From NCBI GenBank assembly GCA_038501625.1, contig JAZAYU010000265.1, positions 80,001-144,000 of the forward strand: a stretch of DNA of 64,000 nucleotides, read 5' to 3'. Shown in pieces: positions 12,301 through 24,168 of this stretch. Position 1 is the stretch's first letter, and the number at the start of each line of letters is the position of its first letter. Source of the stretch: Corbicula japonica (taxonomy: Eukaryota > Mollusca > Bivalvia > Venerida > Cyrenidae). Position numbers and translations under genes: made by a program. The notes under the pieces are model-generated. The model saw nothing but the letters and a program-made list of their open reading frames with translations. It was not told the origin of the DNA and made no database searches.

Positions 12301-12369
12301 AATAGAAATAAAAATATACTTACCTATGATATATATAAAGGCACAAATCGTGAGCATCCAACATTTCAT
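9319..12369 (-). CDS. Small single-pass membrane protein with PPxY tail (Shisa/CYYR1/VOPP1-like layout), incomplete model
   Basis: Two exons are supported. The first, 12369 down to 12324, encodes MKCWMLTICAFIYII, a short signal-peptide-like start, and ends at a perfect GTAAGT donor (phase 1). The last, 9589 down to 9319, follows TTTCATTTCAG and encodes a hydrophobic segment (TAAIIIGCVVGGVFLLLIIV and five more), then a Pro/Tyr-rich cytoplasmic tail with APPPYNQ and NPPSYST, two PPxY motifs of the kind bound by WW domains of Nedd4-type ligases, ending in PPPPARY. The two exons differ in phase by one, so at least one middle exon of length 3n+1 is missing; the Cys-rich ectodomain usual in such families was not found. 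Function is inferred only from layout: possibly a trafficking or ubiquitin-ligase adaptor. Confidence 0.6.
9725..9968 (-). repeat. Copy of the abundant GCATATCAGG dispersed repeat (reverse)
   Basis: Read on the minus strand it begins near a run of A, then GAAATATGCATATCAGGAAT, and contains the blocks ACCAGGTTCTA and GCCACTGG. The family recurs at 31545-31625, 34740-35250, 40960-41260, 45725-46215, 47745-48345, 59404-60000 and 61105-61700 on the + strand. Minus-strand copies are at 37840-37985, 42590-43210, 55020-55270, 56455-56710, 57890-58130 and 62710-62960. Full copies are roughly 590 bp. No terminal inverted repeats were recognised. Confidence 0.8.
11677..12190. repeat. ~35-bp minisatellite, about 14 units
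   Basis: Units read TGTTCCTAATACTATAAAAG then ACATACCTGGAATA with small changes. On the minus strand each unit contains TTCCAGGTATGT or a close variant, which fits a 5' splice donor. The array lies inside the intron of the minus-strand membrane-protein gene. Confidence 0.85.
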
Positions 12370-13567
12370 TTTTTACTAAATTTCGTCGTCTGGTCATTAA
12401 CATCGACTATTTTGTTAAGGGAATAAAATAAAGTTAAATGTTACTGACGTATGTTCTCCCATTTAAATCGATTTTAATAAGTTCGATATGAAAAGATTTT
12501 ATCAAATTCAATGCGATCGCTTGGGTATAGGTATAGAAGTAAATCTGCTTTTCTATACAGCTTAAATGTAATGTAAACAAAGTTGATGTACAATATCGTT
12601 CCGGTTTTTAATTCTGAATTAATAATTTTTCAATCACGACGATAACTGCAAAATCTTAGATTTTCCTAAGGACCTTCAAAATATTTTCATTTTTTATTTA
12701 TAAAATAAAAACATCGACGTATTGAATTTTAAAATGCTGAGCCATGCGAATGGAAAATACGTCCAGGCGGAAATCTTCTTCCTTTTTTCATTTCAATCTA
12801 ATATCTTTGGGGAAAAAAACACATTTTATTCGATTTTTCTTTTAATCACTTTTCTAGTATAGATTCATACGTTGTCCATCTTCTGGTTTCGCATACTTAC
12901 TAAAACACTGATAAATGATACCCTGGGGAACTCAATACTATACAAATATTGCTTCAGTCCTTAAATGTGTGATTTTAACAATATAAACTGAACTTTCCAA
13001 TTTGTCATCGGAAAGACACATACAGATCAAGTTGCTTGTTTGTTAAAAATGTATGCCCACGTGTTTCAAAAGACTTTTTAATTTCCGATACTGATTAATG
13101 GATATTGGGTAATGAGACTAACTGAGCCTTCCGCGGTTATTAGAGTCGTTAATTATTTTGTTTCGTCCATCGCTGTGTTGTTTATGGGAAACCAATTTTA
13201 TTAAACTGCTGTCCATAGAATAGCGTTACTTTTTACACAGCAAACTAAAGCTTCGATTAACACCGTTTAAGCATATGTCCTCCTGAGCGGCGTTTGCAGT
13301 TATATGCATTTATTTTACTGTTCACGAACAGAATAAATAAATCTATATTGGCATTTTTTCAAAAGTGTCTTGTTCGATAGGATACAAAATTACATGTTCA
13401 CATATTTCATAGCAGTCGTTGCCGTGTATAGCCACTTAGCCTGGCACCAGCTAGATGGTTTATTAAAGAAAACACTGAAATATTTATTATCTCCTTTTTA
13501 TTCATTTCATTTTCCCTGTTTACCGATATGCTGAACCATCTATGTTCTGGGAGATAAGGGAAGTAAA
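12370..13567. other. AT-rich intergenic sequence
   Basis: Upstream of the minus-strand membrane-protein gene. I see no coding exon, RNA gene or clear repeat beyond homopolymer runs. A promoter for that gene should lie just above 12370, but no convincing element can be named. Confidence 0.4.
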
Positions 13568-16094
13568 CCCAGCAAGCACAGGTATATCAGGCCAGTATAG
13601 GCTTGCTGATATCAGTTTATGTTATTGGTCCGATATATTCCCGATACAAGTTTTAGCTTTCCAAAATGCTAGTCGGTCATTAGCACATCCTTTTAACAAG
13701 ACGTCAGAAAAGTTTGAATTTTAAGCCAATTTTATTGGATGCCATACAAAAATGTAAGTTTACTTATAGGTATTTCCTCTTTCGAATGAGATGTATTTAA
13801 GCTGGTGATAAATCTAACCCTGTTTGAGAACAAGTTAATAATTTACTTGGAAGTAAACCGAAATGGAAAAGTTTGTCAAACAATATTTTTGTGTCAGAAA
13901 GTGTTAGAAAGCAACGATTATCAAGCTGTAAATATATATCAAAAGCTACAGAATATGTTAAAAAAACAAACTTTTTTCACAGTCATAGGGTGGGAGAGAA
14001 AAACGTGAACAGTCTGTCAGGGACTCACAGGTATGATAAAATTGTTCTTTTTGATCTAGAACAATATCGTTAGAATGTTGGTATTCACTTAGTATGTCTC
14101 ATGACTTCGAATAACAACCTAACGCATTGAATTAAAATTCGCAACTTCAAGTATGCACTACAGCGCCGTCTTTTTTGTTAAAAGGTTATGCTAATAACCG
14201 ACTAGCGTTTTGGAAAGCAAAATTTTGTATAGTCTATTATTGACAGTTTCATGACCCGATTTGATACTACTGCAAAAGTATGTGTGTTCGCATGTTCCAA
14301 AGATTATTTTGTTGATTCAAAACCAAATTACAACTAAGTAAAGCTTAAACTTGTAGTGTCTATTATTTTCAGTTTCATTACCCGATTTAAGATTTCTGCA
14401 AAACTGTGTGTTCTGGTGTTCTAAAGATAATTTTTACATTCAAAACCTTATAAAACTTTAGCAACCAGTTGATAAGTGGCAAAATGCAAGATAACAGTTA
14501 AGCAAAATTATCAAGAAAGTACCGACGGATGTATCCATATCGAGCTAGCTAAACCATGTAAAACATTCCCTGGGATACCTCTGATCCACGAGTTTCACAA
14601 AATGCTGCACAAGTTCGTAGATTCATGGTAAGCAAAATAAGTAGCTAATCTCTGTTCAGTGTTCTCTACACATTTTATTTGCTTTGTTTTAATAAATTCA
14701 TAAGCTGTACATCTTTTGTTTATCATACACAGTGTACATTTACTAGACAAAAACCGTGTACATGTATATGTTTATTGTTCGTTGTCGGAAATATCTTTAT
14801 GAGTAATAAGCCTAGCTGATAAGAAGCTGGAGAGAGGATTTAAGAATAGGTACAGACTCCAAATGTGACGTCCTTCAACAGCCAATAAGAGGCCTCTAGG
14901 TTTTTATAGATAACGACTGAGTAAGAGTCTATCCATAAATAACGACTGAGTAAGAGTCTAATTATCTATTCCGTCTGGAACGTGATCTTTGCTTTACATC
15001 ACCGGTGTTCAGGTAGAAAGCTCAAGTTTGGTCGATTATAATATGTCGGTCATCAGGATGACCGACTATAAGCATCCAACTGTATAGTGCAATTATATAG
15101 TGAAAATATGTTCCGTTCTATATTTGCCATATTTTCCGTCAAATTTTAGCGTCAATTTCTCATACTAATTCTCATTTTAAAAAGTCGGATCTTTCAATAT
15201 CGGCCCAATTGCGGTGTGATATACGAACGTACATCCAAAAATCGACAACTCTGCGGGGAGGATGTCAGATACAGAAATGAAGAAGACACGTTGGAAACCG
15301 GTAATTTTATGTTCTATATTTATTTTTAAAATTCGATCTGGTAAAAAATTTAATATTGTGAAATTATTCGGACAAAAATGTTTAACTTTTAATTAGTTTA
15401 TTCTCTTCATTCACTTCGGGACTAGCTCCGACGTATGCAACACGAAATTTAAAATCGCAATACTTTCAGTGATATACTCGGTAATTGCCAGTAAGCTTTT
15501 TTACTAAATCATTTATTGTTGTTCCTATTTTCAGTCATTTTTCTTTCCGTTTTATTATGTTACTGTTGCAGTAAATGTGCTGGCACATCAGTTTACAATT
15601 GTCACAATTTTTCGCGACTTTGTTCTATGCAAAATCAAAATATGATTAGATAAAGTTTATTAAACGATTAAAGATTTTAGATGAGCCAAGTGAAAAGATC
15701 ACATTTTATCTGAATTTTTGAATCATTGTGTAAATTTTTGCAAGAATGACTGTGCAGGGGAAAATGCTCTTTTCTAGAGCCGATAATGAAATTTGATGCC
15801 TAGCTGATATAGAAATCTGATGATGGGTGGATATAGAAATCTGATGATGGGTGGATATAAAAATCTGACGATGGGTCGATATAAAAATCTGATGACGGGC
15901 CAATATAAAAATCTGATGATGGGCCGATGTCGATTTTATCGAGGAACAATATCGGCTTGATGTCGGAAAGTATGTTGGCCGATATTACATCAACTTTGCA
16001 AGGCCGATTGTGGGCCGATATCTATTTCTGATGATGGGCCGATATTGAAGACATTATCGGTCCAATGTTGGCTCGATATATAATGCTTACTGGG
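13568..16094. mobile_element. Candidate non-autonomous element with CCCAGYAAGCA ends and GATAT-rich repeats
   Basis: The left end reads CCCAGCAAGCACAGGTATAT. The right end, read on the other strand, is CCCAGTAAGCATTATATATC, so the ends form short inverted repeats. Near both ends lie GATAT and GCCGATAT motifs. At 15790-15935 a ~24-bp unit (ATCTGATGATGGGTGGATAT) is repeated about six times. No transposase frame was found inside. The 2.5-kb span could instead be two separate solo ends. Confidence 0.45.
14905..14966. repeat. Short direct duplication (~30 bp)
   Basis: AACGACTGAGTAAGAGTCTA occurs twice in a row, separated by a few bases (TCCATAAAT). Confidence 0.8.
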
Positions 16095-16358
16095 AAATGC
16101 ATATCAGTAAGGTATCTGCAGGAGTTGCTTTTCTTGGAGGTATTGGTGATTATGGTATAAGTGACATGAGAATATATAACAGAACATAGGGACGGGAGCC
16201 AGTCTAATAGCCACTGTGAAAGTGGAATTTACATCTGTTCTTTATGGGAATGTCTAACATCTGATCTTGTTTTCTCCAGTCCCGCACACTCTCATATATT
16301 GCATGTTCGCCCACATGCTGTTTTTTTTTCACAGGATAAATTAAGATAGTAAGATAAA

Positions 16359-16601
16359 GGGGCATGCAACGGGAAAAGGTACCTTCGGTAATATTTTGTG
16401 ACATTTTAGTTGTTACAATATTTAGAAAGAATTTACAATAATAAAACATAACTAAAAAGTGATTTTGTTACACATTTTGTTAATAAAATTGTATTTTCAC
16501 TGCGAAATGTATAATAGTAACTTTCGTCTGCTCAACTTTATGACGTCATTTATAGGATTGACGTCAACCGTCCGAAGGTACCTTTCCCCGTGACGCGCCC
16601 C
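16359..16601. mobile_element. MITE with GGTACCTTCGG inverted ends, copy a
   Basis: Starts GGGGCATGCAACGGGAAAAG followed by GTACCTTCGG and ends with CCGAAGGTACC then TTTCCCCGTGACGCGCCCC. The interior holds TCAACTTTATGACGTCATTT and GATTGACGTCAACCG. It has 243 bp and no coding potential. Relatives are at 42075-42325, 52258-52509 (inverted) and 48846-49083 (diverged), with split or truncated traces near 35262/36168 and 43917. Confidence 0.85.
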
Positions 16602-18440
16602 AATTACAAATGTTTCTACTTCTTGTTTTCTTTGTTTCCTTTATTCCTTTACAGTTTACTATGGCTTTATGGTAAAATATTAGATAGATTCCTTGTCGAA
16701 ATTGGTTAAAACTCGGGGCCCTATGTCGCTGTTCAATGAATGGTTATGATCGGAAAATATTGCACTGAAGGTTCAAGGACCATGGATAGTAGGGATGGCT
16801 ATAGCAAAAAAGAATTATATATTGCGTTATTTTACATGTACTTACATATTAATTGCAGAATATTGAAATATATTGCATTTTTATTACTGATAAAATAACA
16901 CGCTAAACATTGTATTAGGTTGTCTTTATTGTCAATTACAAATAGTGATTAAAATCAGCAGTGTACAAACTATACATGATTAGATGGAACGTAGCAGAAA
17001 ATAGTACCGGAACGTATCGATAAAATTGTAAACAAGTTTGCAGTGGTTCTCTTAAACACACAAATTACAGCTTGTTTTTGTTCAATTGAACATTGCTTCA
17101 AGTATGTTTCATTTCTTGTAACAAATATCTAATATAAGTATTTGAAAATCACATCGCGATATCGTACTGTCGGCAGATATACCACAATAACCTGTGTACC
17201 GCGGTATATTGCCAACGCGTAATCACTGTCATAGCCGAGATTAGTTGGCATTAACAAAGAAATTCATTACGTTCCGACGCTCAATTACTTTTCATGATCA
17301 AGCCTAGAAATTGTATGTTGTTAATAAAAAACTTTCAAGTAACATTTCGTCAATATCAATGATTGCGCCGGTGTTTTTTTTTCCTTAATATTTATTTATT
17401 TGTTTACATTATTATTTATCCAGACACCAGTATTTGTTTAAGTTTAATTTAAAGTTTTAAAGTTAAAGTTAAAGATTCAGATGATATTTTTTATATAATT
17501 ATCTTGAAAACATTCATCTTTTTCTCGAATTACACTTTGAGTTTGGCCTCACGCCGTCCCAAAATGATTCATCCTCCAGGTTGCGTGGTATGTAAGTTTG
17601 GTCTCACGCCATTCCAATGCGATTAATCTTCCAGATTCGGTTGTTATATTCTTTTGTGGTGTCTTTTGATAATATTATTCATTTAAAGTATATACTGTTT
17701 ACCTTTTTCGTTTTGATGTGTTAATTGTGTGTGAGGGCTGTTCTTTCTAGCTAGGATGCCCATTTCTCTTGTTTAATATTTTAGAAGGTAATACATAAAG
17801 TGTCATTTCTAGTGAAATATAAAGAAATTTTATTTATATTAAAATTACCATTTTTGTCATTAACATTTGTTGACACATTGCACATATTGTTATGTTTTAA
17901 TTGTTTTGTTATTCTTATTTACACTATCAACAAAGCCTATTGTTAAGCTGGATCATGGATTCGTTAATCTGTTTTGTCGGAAAATGTAGGAAACTGGTAA
18001 GCAGTTCAGATTCTTTTGCAGAATATATTTTTACCAAAGCAATAAAAAAATCAAAGTATCATTATGGCAAATTTGTGCAAAAAATATCATCAGCTGTGGA
18101 AGGGTCTACTTGAGTTAGATTTATCTTTATGCAACCTTCGCAAATTCTAGATTGTGTAGAAGACCGAAATCGAGCGTTCAATTGATTGAGACGAAAGTTT
18201 TGTTATGAAACTAACCAAACAAAGGTCAAAAGCAAAATAAACAGAAGTTTAGCTGATGATACCGACGAGAAACGCAAGAGGAGCGCACATTTCTCATTTT
18301 CCAATTTTGGTACATGGTTAAGACTGAATAGCGTAAGTTTTGCATTTGAAAAGCTATCCGGACAATACCATATTCGGATGCTTGACGTCCCTGATCATAA
18401 AGCCCTTTTAAAGTTATATAATTGCACTTCTGTCTGTGTT
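16602..18440. other. AT-rich intergenic stretch
   Basis: Around 17530-17790 there is a faint, degenerate match to the minus-strand form of the GCATATCAGG repeat (for example TTGTGGTGTCTTTTGA). Short open frames at 17901-18113 and 18186 onward have no recognised domain or splice context. No gene is supported. Confidence 0.4.
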
Positions 18441-18454
18441 ATTTTTAATCAGTC

Positions 18455-19500
18455 ATTGCCACTATGTGGGGAGAAGATGTGTAAGCGGATGGACAGTCAG
18501 GAGAGCACTCGTCCTGCAGTGTTTTTTTTCCCTTTTGGGGGAAGGGGGTCGCAGCCGTTTGGAGGGGGAAAATTGCGACGCGAATTAAGGAAAGGGGGAA
18601 TATTTGGAAGATGCTTGCAGCCTGTCCAACAAAACAAATCAAAGTATTCACTGATCTTTTGCTTTGCTAACACTGTAACAATGAAGTAAATCTAGCCACA
18701 CACTTCCCAGAGTTGAAATTTCTTGCATCAGAAAAAAATTCAGATTTATCATCTTCACTATCACGCTATTACACATTAGCGGACTAAATCGAACGGTCCA
18801 TAATAGACTCCAGCAAAGGGGGAATTTTTATTGGACATGGGGGAAAAATATATACTATTTTTAGGGGGGAATGGGGCCCAATTTCTCCAAAATATTTGGC
18901 ATAAAAAAATCACTGCCCTGTAAGTGAGGAGTCCCGAGTTCGAGTCCCAGTCTGGCTGTACATTCTTTCTCACCCTGTGAAATTTGGTGCCCAACGGGGC
19001 CATTTTAGTTAGCATGTGAGGTCGCCAGCCTGAAAAAGCAAATTTAAATACACATAACTCTCTGGAATTCAAGGACAAATTTCCTAATTTGAGAGGGTGT
19101 GTGTCACTGTACAGATGTAGTCACTATCTGGGGAGAAGATGTGTTAGCGGACGGACAGTCGGGAGAGCACTCGTCCTGTAAGCGAGGAGTCCCGAGTTCG
19201 AATCCCAGTGTGGCTGCACAGTCTTTCTCACCCTGTGACATTTGGTGCCCAACTGGGTCGTTACAGCTAGCAGGTGAGGTCGCCAGCCTGAAATAGCAAA
19301 TTAAATACATGTAACTCTCTGAAATGCAAGGACCAGTTTCCTAATTTGAGAGGGTGTATGTCACGGTACAGATGTAGTCACTAACTGGGGAGAAGATGTG
19401 TAAGCGGACAGACAGTCTGGAGAGCACCCGCCCTGTAAGTAAGGGGTCCCGGGTTCGAGTCCCAGTCTGCATGCACATTTTTTCTCACCCTGTGACACAT
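18455..19500 (+). repeat. tRNA-Thr-like tandem repeat, ~257-bp period, about 3.5 units
   Basis: Each unit carries GGGGAGAAGATGTGTAAGCG, then GAGAGCACTCGTCCTGTAAG, then AGTCCCGAGTTCGAATCCCA. The last two resemble the D-arm/anticodon and T-arm of a tRNA; the loop CCTGTAA would give anticodon TGT (Thr). GTCCCGAGTT-type boxes sit at 18931, 19189 and 19446. The acceptor stem does not pair, so this looks like a tRNA-derived SINE or satellite, not functional tRNAs. The first unit is split by an insertion. Confidence 0.65.
18515..18915. mobile_element. CAGTG-ended insertion (hAT-like) inside the tRNA-like repeat
   Basis: The tandem unit is interrupted inside GTCCTG. The inserted ~400 bp begins CAGTGTTTTTTTTCCC and ends AAAAAAATCACTG, which reads CAGTGATTTTTTT on the other strand. 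Near both ends are G/C-runs (GGGGGAAGGGGG; TTAGGGGGGAATGGGG). CAGTG termini fit hAT-type non-autonomous elements. An exact 8-bp target duplication is not evident. Confidence 0.55.
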
Positions 19501-19872
19501 TTGCTGTCAGTGGTATAATTATATTTTATCAATAAAAATACCATTAGAGTTTTTTTTTTTAGACAGAACTTAAACAGATGAGCTAAAAAGGCTGACTTAT
19601 GGCAATATTATTAAAAAGTTTATAACCTTAAATCTTGTCATAAGTTCTGTTCAAAAGTGCCACTCCAGCAGTTTAAAATCATTGATTCAATACCATTTCA
19701 ATGTTACATATGATATATTGTCACTGAAATCTATTTGAAATGCAGTAAAGAAGTATTTTATTGTTATTAACACTTGTATACAAAATTGCCTCTGACTTAA
19801 GCGGTTTGCAATCTTTTCTACAATACCTGTTTACTTTTCCAGTATTTGTTGAAATTTTGCACAAACTTGGCA

Positions 19873-22800
19873 ATGAAGAAAAGAGTGTTAATTGTTGGAG
19901 CAGGTGCTGCAGGAACTGCGGCAGCATACAGCCTTGGCAAACATCCAGACTTGTTTGATGTTGAAATATGGGAGAAAGGATCAGTGCCAGGTACATGTAT
20001 TCGATTTTAAAATATAGCTTTTTCAAACTTTTGATTTAAGTAACAGAATGTTGTATCGATGCAGAGTATAGATTTATAGATTTGTTTTGCTAAACATCTT
20101 AAATAAACATAAGTTATGCTGTTTAAATCTGTTGTTTACAGTATAACAGTGTTCCAGATGCATTTAAAACATGCCGCATATTCATGAATGTAAACTTTTA
20201 AACAGAATGTGAACTAGCTTTGAGACATGTACCAGTACATAATAAATTTCAAAAAAAAACATAATTACCCCCATTTCATAGATAGAAAAACCAAAATACT
20301 CTGTAGTCACATAATGAATGAAAATCCCTTTTTCCATTATCTATTAAAATTATACAAAATAACAAATATGAATAAAATGTAGCAAATGATGGTAATGTGA
20401 AACAGGCATGTCAGGCATAGTCACTCTCAGAAAAAATAGCCTCAGTCCACAATAAGACAAAAATGTTACAGGAAAAGGAGAGCATAACTTTATGATTTGA
20501 TTGTAACTGATATCAAATAAGATGCTGTGAAGTACAACTAAAGTACAACTAACCTTTGAATCCATATAAATGTATACTGCTTTACCTCGTGTGACCCTTA
20601 TAGATCCTGATTATAATGCTGGCACATCTATACTGTTTGCTTCTTGGACAGAAATAATGACTGAACCAAGCACCTGATAAGACTGCTTATGGAATTACAG
20701 TAAGTAATATTCCATGGAGTAAAAGGTTAACAAAAAAGAAACCAAAAGAGTTGTAGTAATCAGTCACAAAGCATTTTGCCACTTGGGGCTTGAACCAGGT
20801 TCTAGGACACACTACACACTTTTCTTTGATTTGTGGACAGCAAACTAGGATGTGTAGCAATGACTGCATGTTTGCAAGATCAGGTCTATGTGAACTGTGG
20901 TGTACAAGGTGTAGAAATTTAAATCTCTGTTTGTTTTACTAGGAGGTGTAGCAGGGACTGCAAGTCTACAAGAACAAAGAGGAACCTATGTAAACTATGG
21001 TGTACAAGGAGGGACACCAACATACAGAAATACCATGAATCTTCTGCAGGAAAATGGCCTCGAGACATACCCTGTTCACATGATGATTTCCTTTGGGAAA
21101 GGAAAGACGGCTTGGACAAACTATGCGGAGTCAGACCTAACAAAGAAACTTCAGAAGGATATTGCTAGATTTCAAAGTACTTTGAAATTAATTAACAGGT
21201 TTGAAGCTGTGTTTATATTCCTGCCGATATCAAAAGTTCTGAAATGGTTTGGGTATTCAGATGAGTTCATGAATGAAATGGTGTTTCCTTTAACAGCTCT
21301 TTTCTTCGGTACCGGGAACCAGACACCTAATGTGTCGTCTGCAATTATGGCAAGAGTATTTCTCGACGATGATTTACGACTGTTTGATTATGACACAGAA
21401 AGATTGCTAAGTCAAACACCAGAAATGTTTGCTTTTCCGAATTTAGAAAAGATGTATGAGAAAATCATCTCAAATTCTGGTGCAAAATTCTACCGCAATA
21501 AGTCGGTCAAGCGTGTTTCACGAGAAAATGAACTAGTTATTGTTACTGATGTGAAAGGAAATGTGGAAGAATTTGATGAGATTATTTTTGCCTGTGATGC
21601 TGAAAGTGCCCTTGGTACACTGAAAGATCCAAGTTTCATGGAGTCCCAGACTCTTGGGAACGTGAGGTACTTTAATGACTTGATCATCACGCACGAAGAT
21701 GAAAACTACATGAATGAACATTATGAATTACATAGAGAGCGAGACCAGTATTTAGTTCGAACAGACCCTACAGACCCAACTAAGATTGAAATGTCTTTCG
21801 ATTTGTCAAACTATCAACCGCAGTTGAAAAAAATTCGCGATGAACAACAACATGTCTTTCAAACCATTTATCTCGATGATGAGTGCTCTGAATACTGGAG
21901 CTTAAACAAAGTGGATCCAAAGAAGATAATGTACCGTCACTGGTGGCGGCAGTTTTCACACACATGGCGTCACTTTGCTTTCACCGTACCTCTTATGGGA
22001 TTCATTCAGGGAAAACGTCACACCTATTACTGTGGATCGTACACTTTGGTAAACACTCATGAAGTTGCTGTGATGTCAGGTTTTGCCGCGGCTTACCGCA
22101 TTGGTGCCCCGTACCCATTCGACCATGATAAACTTGCTAAAAAGCAGTTTGATCATTACCTGATGGTTATACACAGGTGTCCCAGGGAGTGGGGACCAAA
22201 TGTTGAAACAGTGAAGGCTGGATGTCTGACAGTGTTCCTTGGACTGTTTGCTGTCTTCTCACTTGTTACACGGGTCTTTGTGGACTGGTTTACTGATGAT
22301 TCAAAACCAAGGTATGTTTTTCATAACAAATAGTCATTTATCACATTTGCAACGAGTTTAGAACCAGGCCCCGTGATTATAAAACTTTTTTCATGCTCAA
22401 CTCAATTCTGTGCTCAAACTTAAAATGTCTAAAACATTAACAGTCTTCATAAATAAGGAATAACTATCTGTTCAACAGTTGTTGTTGAGAGCAATTTTGT
22501 CATATATTCAGTTTTAAATGTTTTATTTTATATAATGAACAGAAACGAGGCCTTCAAATTTTCATGCTCAAATTGAGTCGAGCATGAACAAAGTTTTATA
22601 ATTACGGGGCCAGATCAGGCTATTCTTTTGCACAGTCTGATCAGGGTATACACTGTTTGCTTTAAACAGACACGCAAAATGAATGGACATGCATAGGCTG
22701 TGCTTTGTCAGTGTGGCGATTCCTGATATGCATATTTTCTTTTTTTTTTTGAAATTAAAATGAGTCGAGTATTTCTGACTAAAAAGCAATCAGTGCAGAT

Positions 22801-23359
22801 CCAGATTAGATGGCAACAGATGTACACTGGTCTTACATGTACATGCATAAAAATGTGTATATATGATGTATAGGGTTACATGAAACCAAGATTTTATGAT
22901 CCTGAAAATGCTGTTTTTAAATGTTTTGCAATATAAACATAAAAGGAAAATTCAGAATCTGAAAATCCCAAAATCATGACCAGCGGTGAAAAAAGGGCAC
23001 ATGTTATGCATTATGTTTTTTACTGATAAAGATAACTCTCGCACACACAGTCTTGGCTGACATTTTTATATACAAGAGCTGCTGTGGAAGCAAAGATTCA
23101 ATGTGGTGTTCTTTTATTTTTAATAAAATTTAAAATGAATTCAGTCAGATGGTGAAAGATGAACAAAAACTTGTAATCAATTATGTTTTGGACGAATAGT
23201 TGACATGTTTTGGCAAGGGAAACAATTCCGTATTTATTCGTCAACAAAATTGATCTTTTGCTCTTTTATAAAAAATGAAATTATGAATGTTATTTTTATT
23301 TCAGGAAAGGTTATGGGAAGGCAGTTTATAATGGTTTAGAGGGCTGGCCAAAGGAGTAA
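19873..23359 (+). CDS. FAD-dependent oxidoreductase (amine-oxidase / NAD(P)-binding Rossmann family)
   Basis: Exons 19873-19990, 20943-22311 and 23305-23359 join in frame to 1542 nt, 513 aa. The N-terminus KKRVLIVGAGAAGTAAAYSL is a GxGxxG dinucleotide-binding fold followed by the acidic end of strand 2 (DVEIWEKG). The next segment, GGTPTYRNTMNLLQ, and the later DEIIFACDAESALGTL fit the flavin-binding and substrate half of flavin amine oxidase-like proteins (the predicted NAD/FAD-binding protein group). Near the C-terminus is a hydrophobic segment (LTVFLGLFAVFSLVTRVFV), suggesting a membrane-anchored protein. The substrate is not known from sequence. Start chosen at ATG 19873, four residues before the Rossmann strand. 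An AATAAA lies at 23656. Odd: a decayed duplicate of the exon 2 start at 20849. Confidence 0.85.
20849..20922 (+). pseudogene. Decayed duplicate of the 5' end of exon 2 (pseudo-exon)
   Basis: After ACTAG (as in the true acceptor) the sequence GATGTGTAGCAATGACTGCA matches the true exon start GAGGTGTAGCAGGGACTGCA. Later TGTGAACTGTGGTGTACAAG matches TGTAAACTATGGTGTACAAG. In the frame set by exon 1 it would encode about 23 residues, then TAA at 20920-20922. It lacks a donor, so inclusion would truncate the enzyme. Confidence 0.75.
22367..22611. mobile_element. 245-bp MITE with GGCCCCGT termini
   Basis: The left end GGCCCCGTGATTATAAAACT plus TTTTTCATGCTCAACTC is mirrored by the right end GAGTCGAGCATGAACAAAG plus TTTTATAATTACGGGGCC. 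Inverted repeats are about 40 bp, the interior is AT-rich and non-coding. It sits 55 bp into the last intron of the oxidoreductase gene. Confidence 0.85.
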
Positions 23360-24168
23360 ATTCAGAAGTTAGAACTATAACTGCTTGTGTGCGGAATTCC
23401 TGAAAAATGTGTGAAGACAAGGATATTATTGGATATTTGATATTATTCACAATAATTTTAAGATCATGGATGAATAACTGAGTGTTAAATGGTATAGCCC
23501 AAGAAAAACTAAGTGTGAATTCCAACAATTAGTTATAGAAAAGTTATAATTAATTTTTGATGAGATTCGAAATAACCAAAACATTAGAAGAAATTTAAAA
23601 ACAATTATTTTCATGTTCGTGCAAATTTATTCTTTAATTTCAATGTAGTTACAAAAATAAATAATTGTTTTTAAACATTAAGTGATAAATCAATTTTATC
23701 CATGATATTTATTTTTTGTGGTAATGAAAAACGTGATTAACAACCTTTGAATTGTAATGAGCTATTTTTGTTTTGAATTTCTAAATGATGACACCACTAA
23801 AGCAGATTTTGAAGAAAACAAAATTTTTTCAAGGGCGACAAAAAAGACAGACCATGATAGGTTTTGTTTTAATAACTCTTTTTATTAAGATAGCTCGAAA
23901 TTACAATCGACATTTGATGTGTTTTATTTTACAACCTTATTGGAAAACAAAGTTAAAGTACATTTGTAGTCAGATACCGCTTAGTCTTCACCCTCTTCCT
24001 CCTTCTGCATACATGCACAACTTTTCTTCAATTTCATTTATATTTGAAAAAAACTGAACCTATTGACTCCCCACCCAAATATGCCACATATAAATTTTAA
24101 AATTTTATAAAACAAAAAATAAACACATGCCTTAAAACTCCGTTGAAGAATTATTAGGATAAACGGGT

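Noticed and set aside
15706..15903. Minus-strand repetitive frame (HQIFIST repeats)
   Set aside because: Direct translation of the 24-bp GATAT tandem repeat; no start context or splice sites.
18186..18689. 167-codon frame
   Set aside because: Runs across the tRNA-like repeat and into the CAGTG-ended insertion, so the second half cannot be an original protein; no domain recognised.
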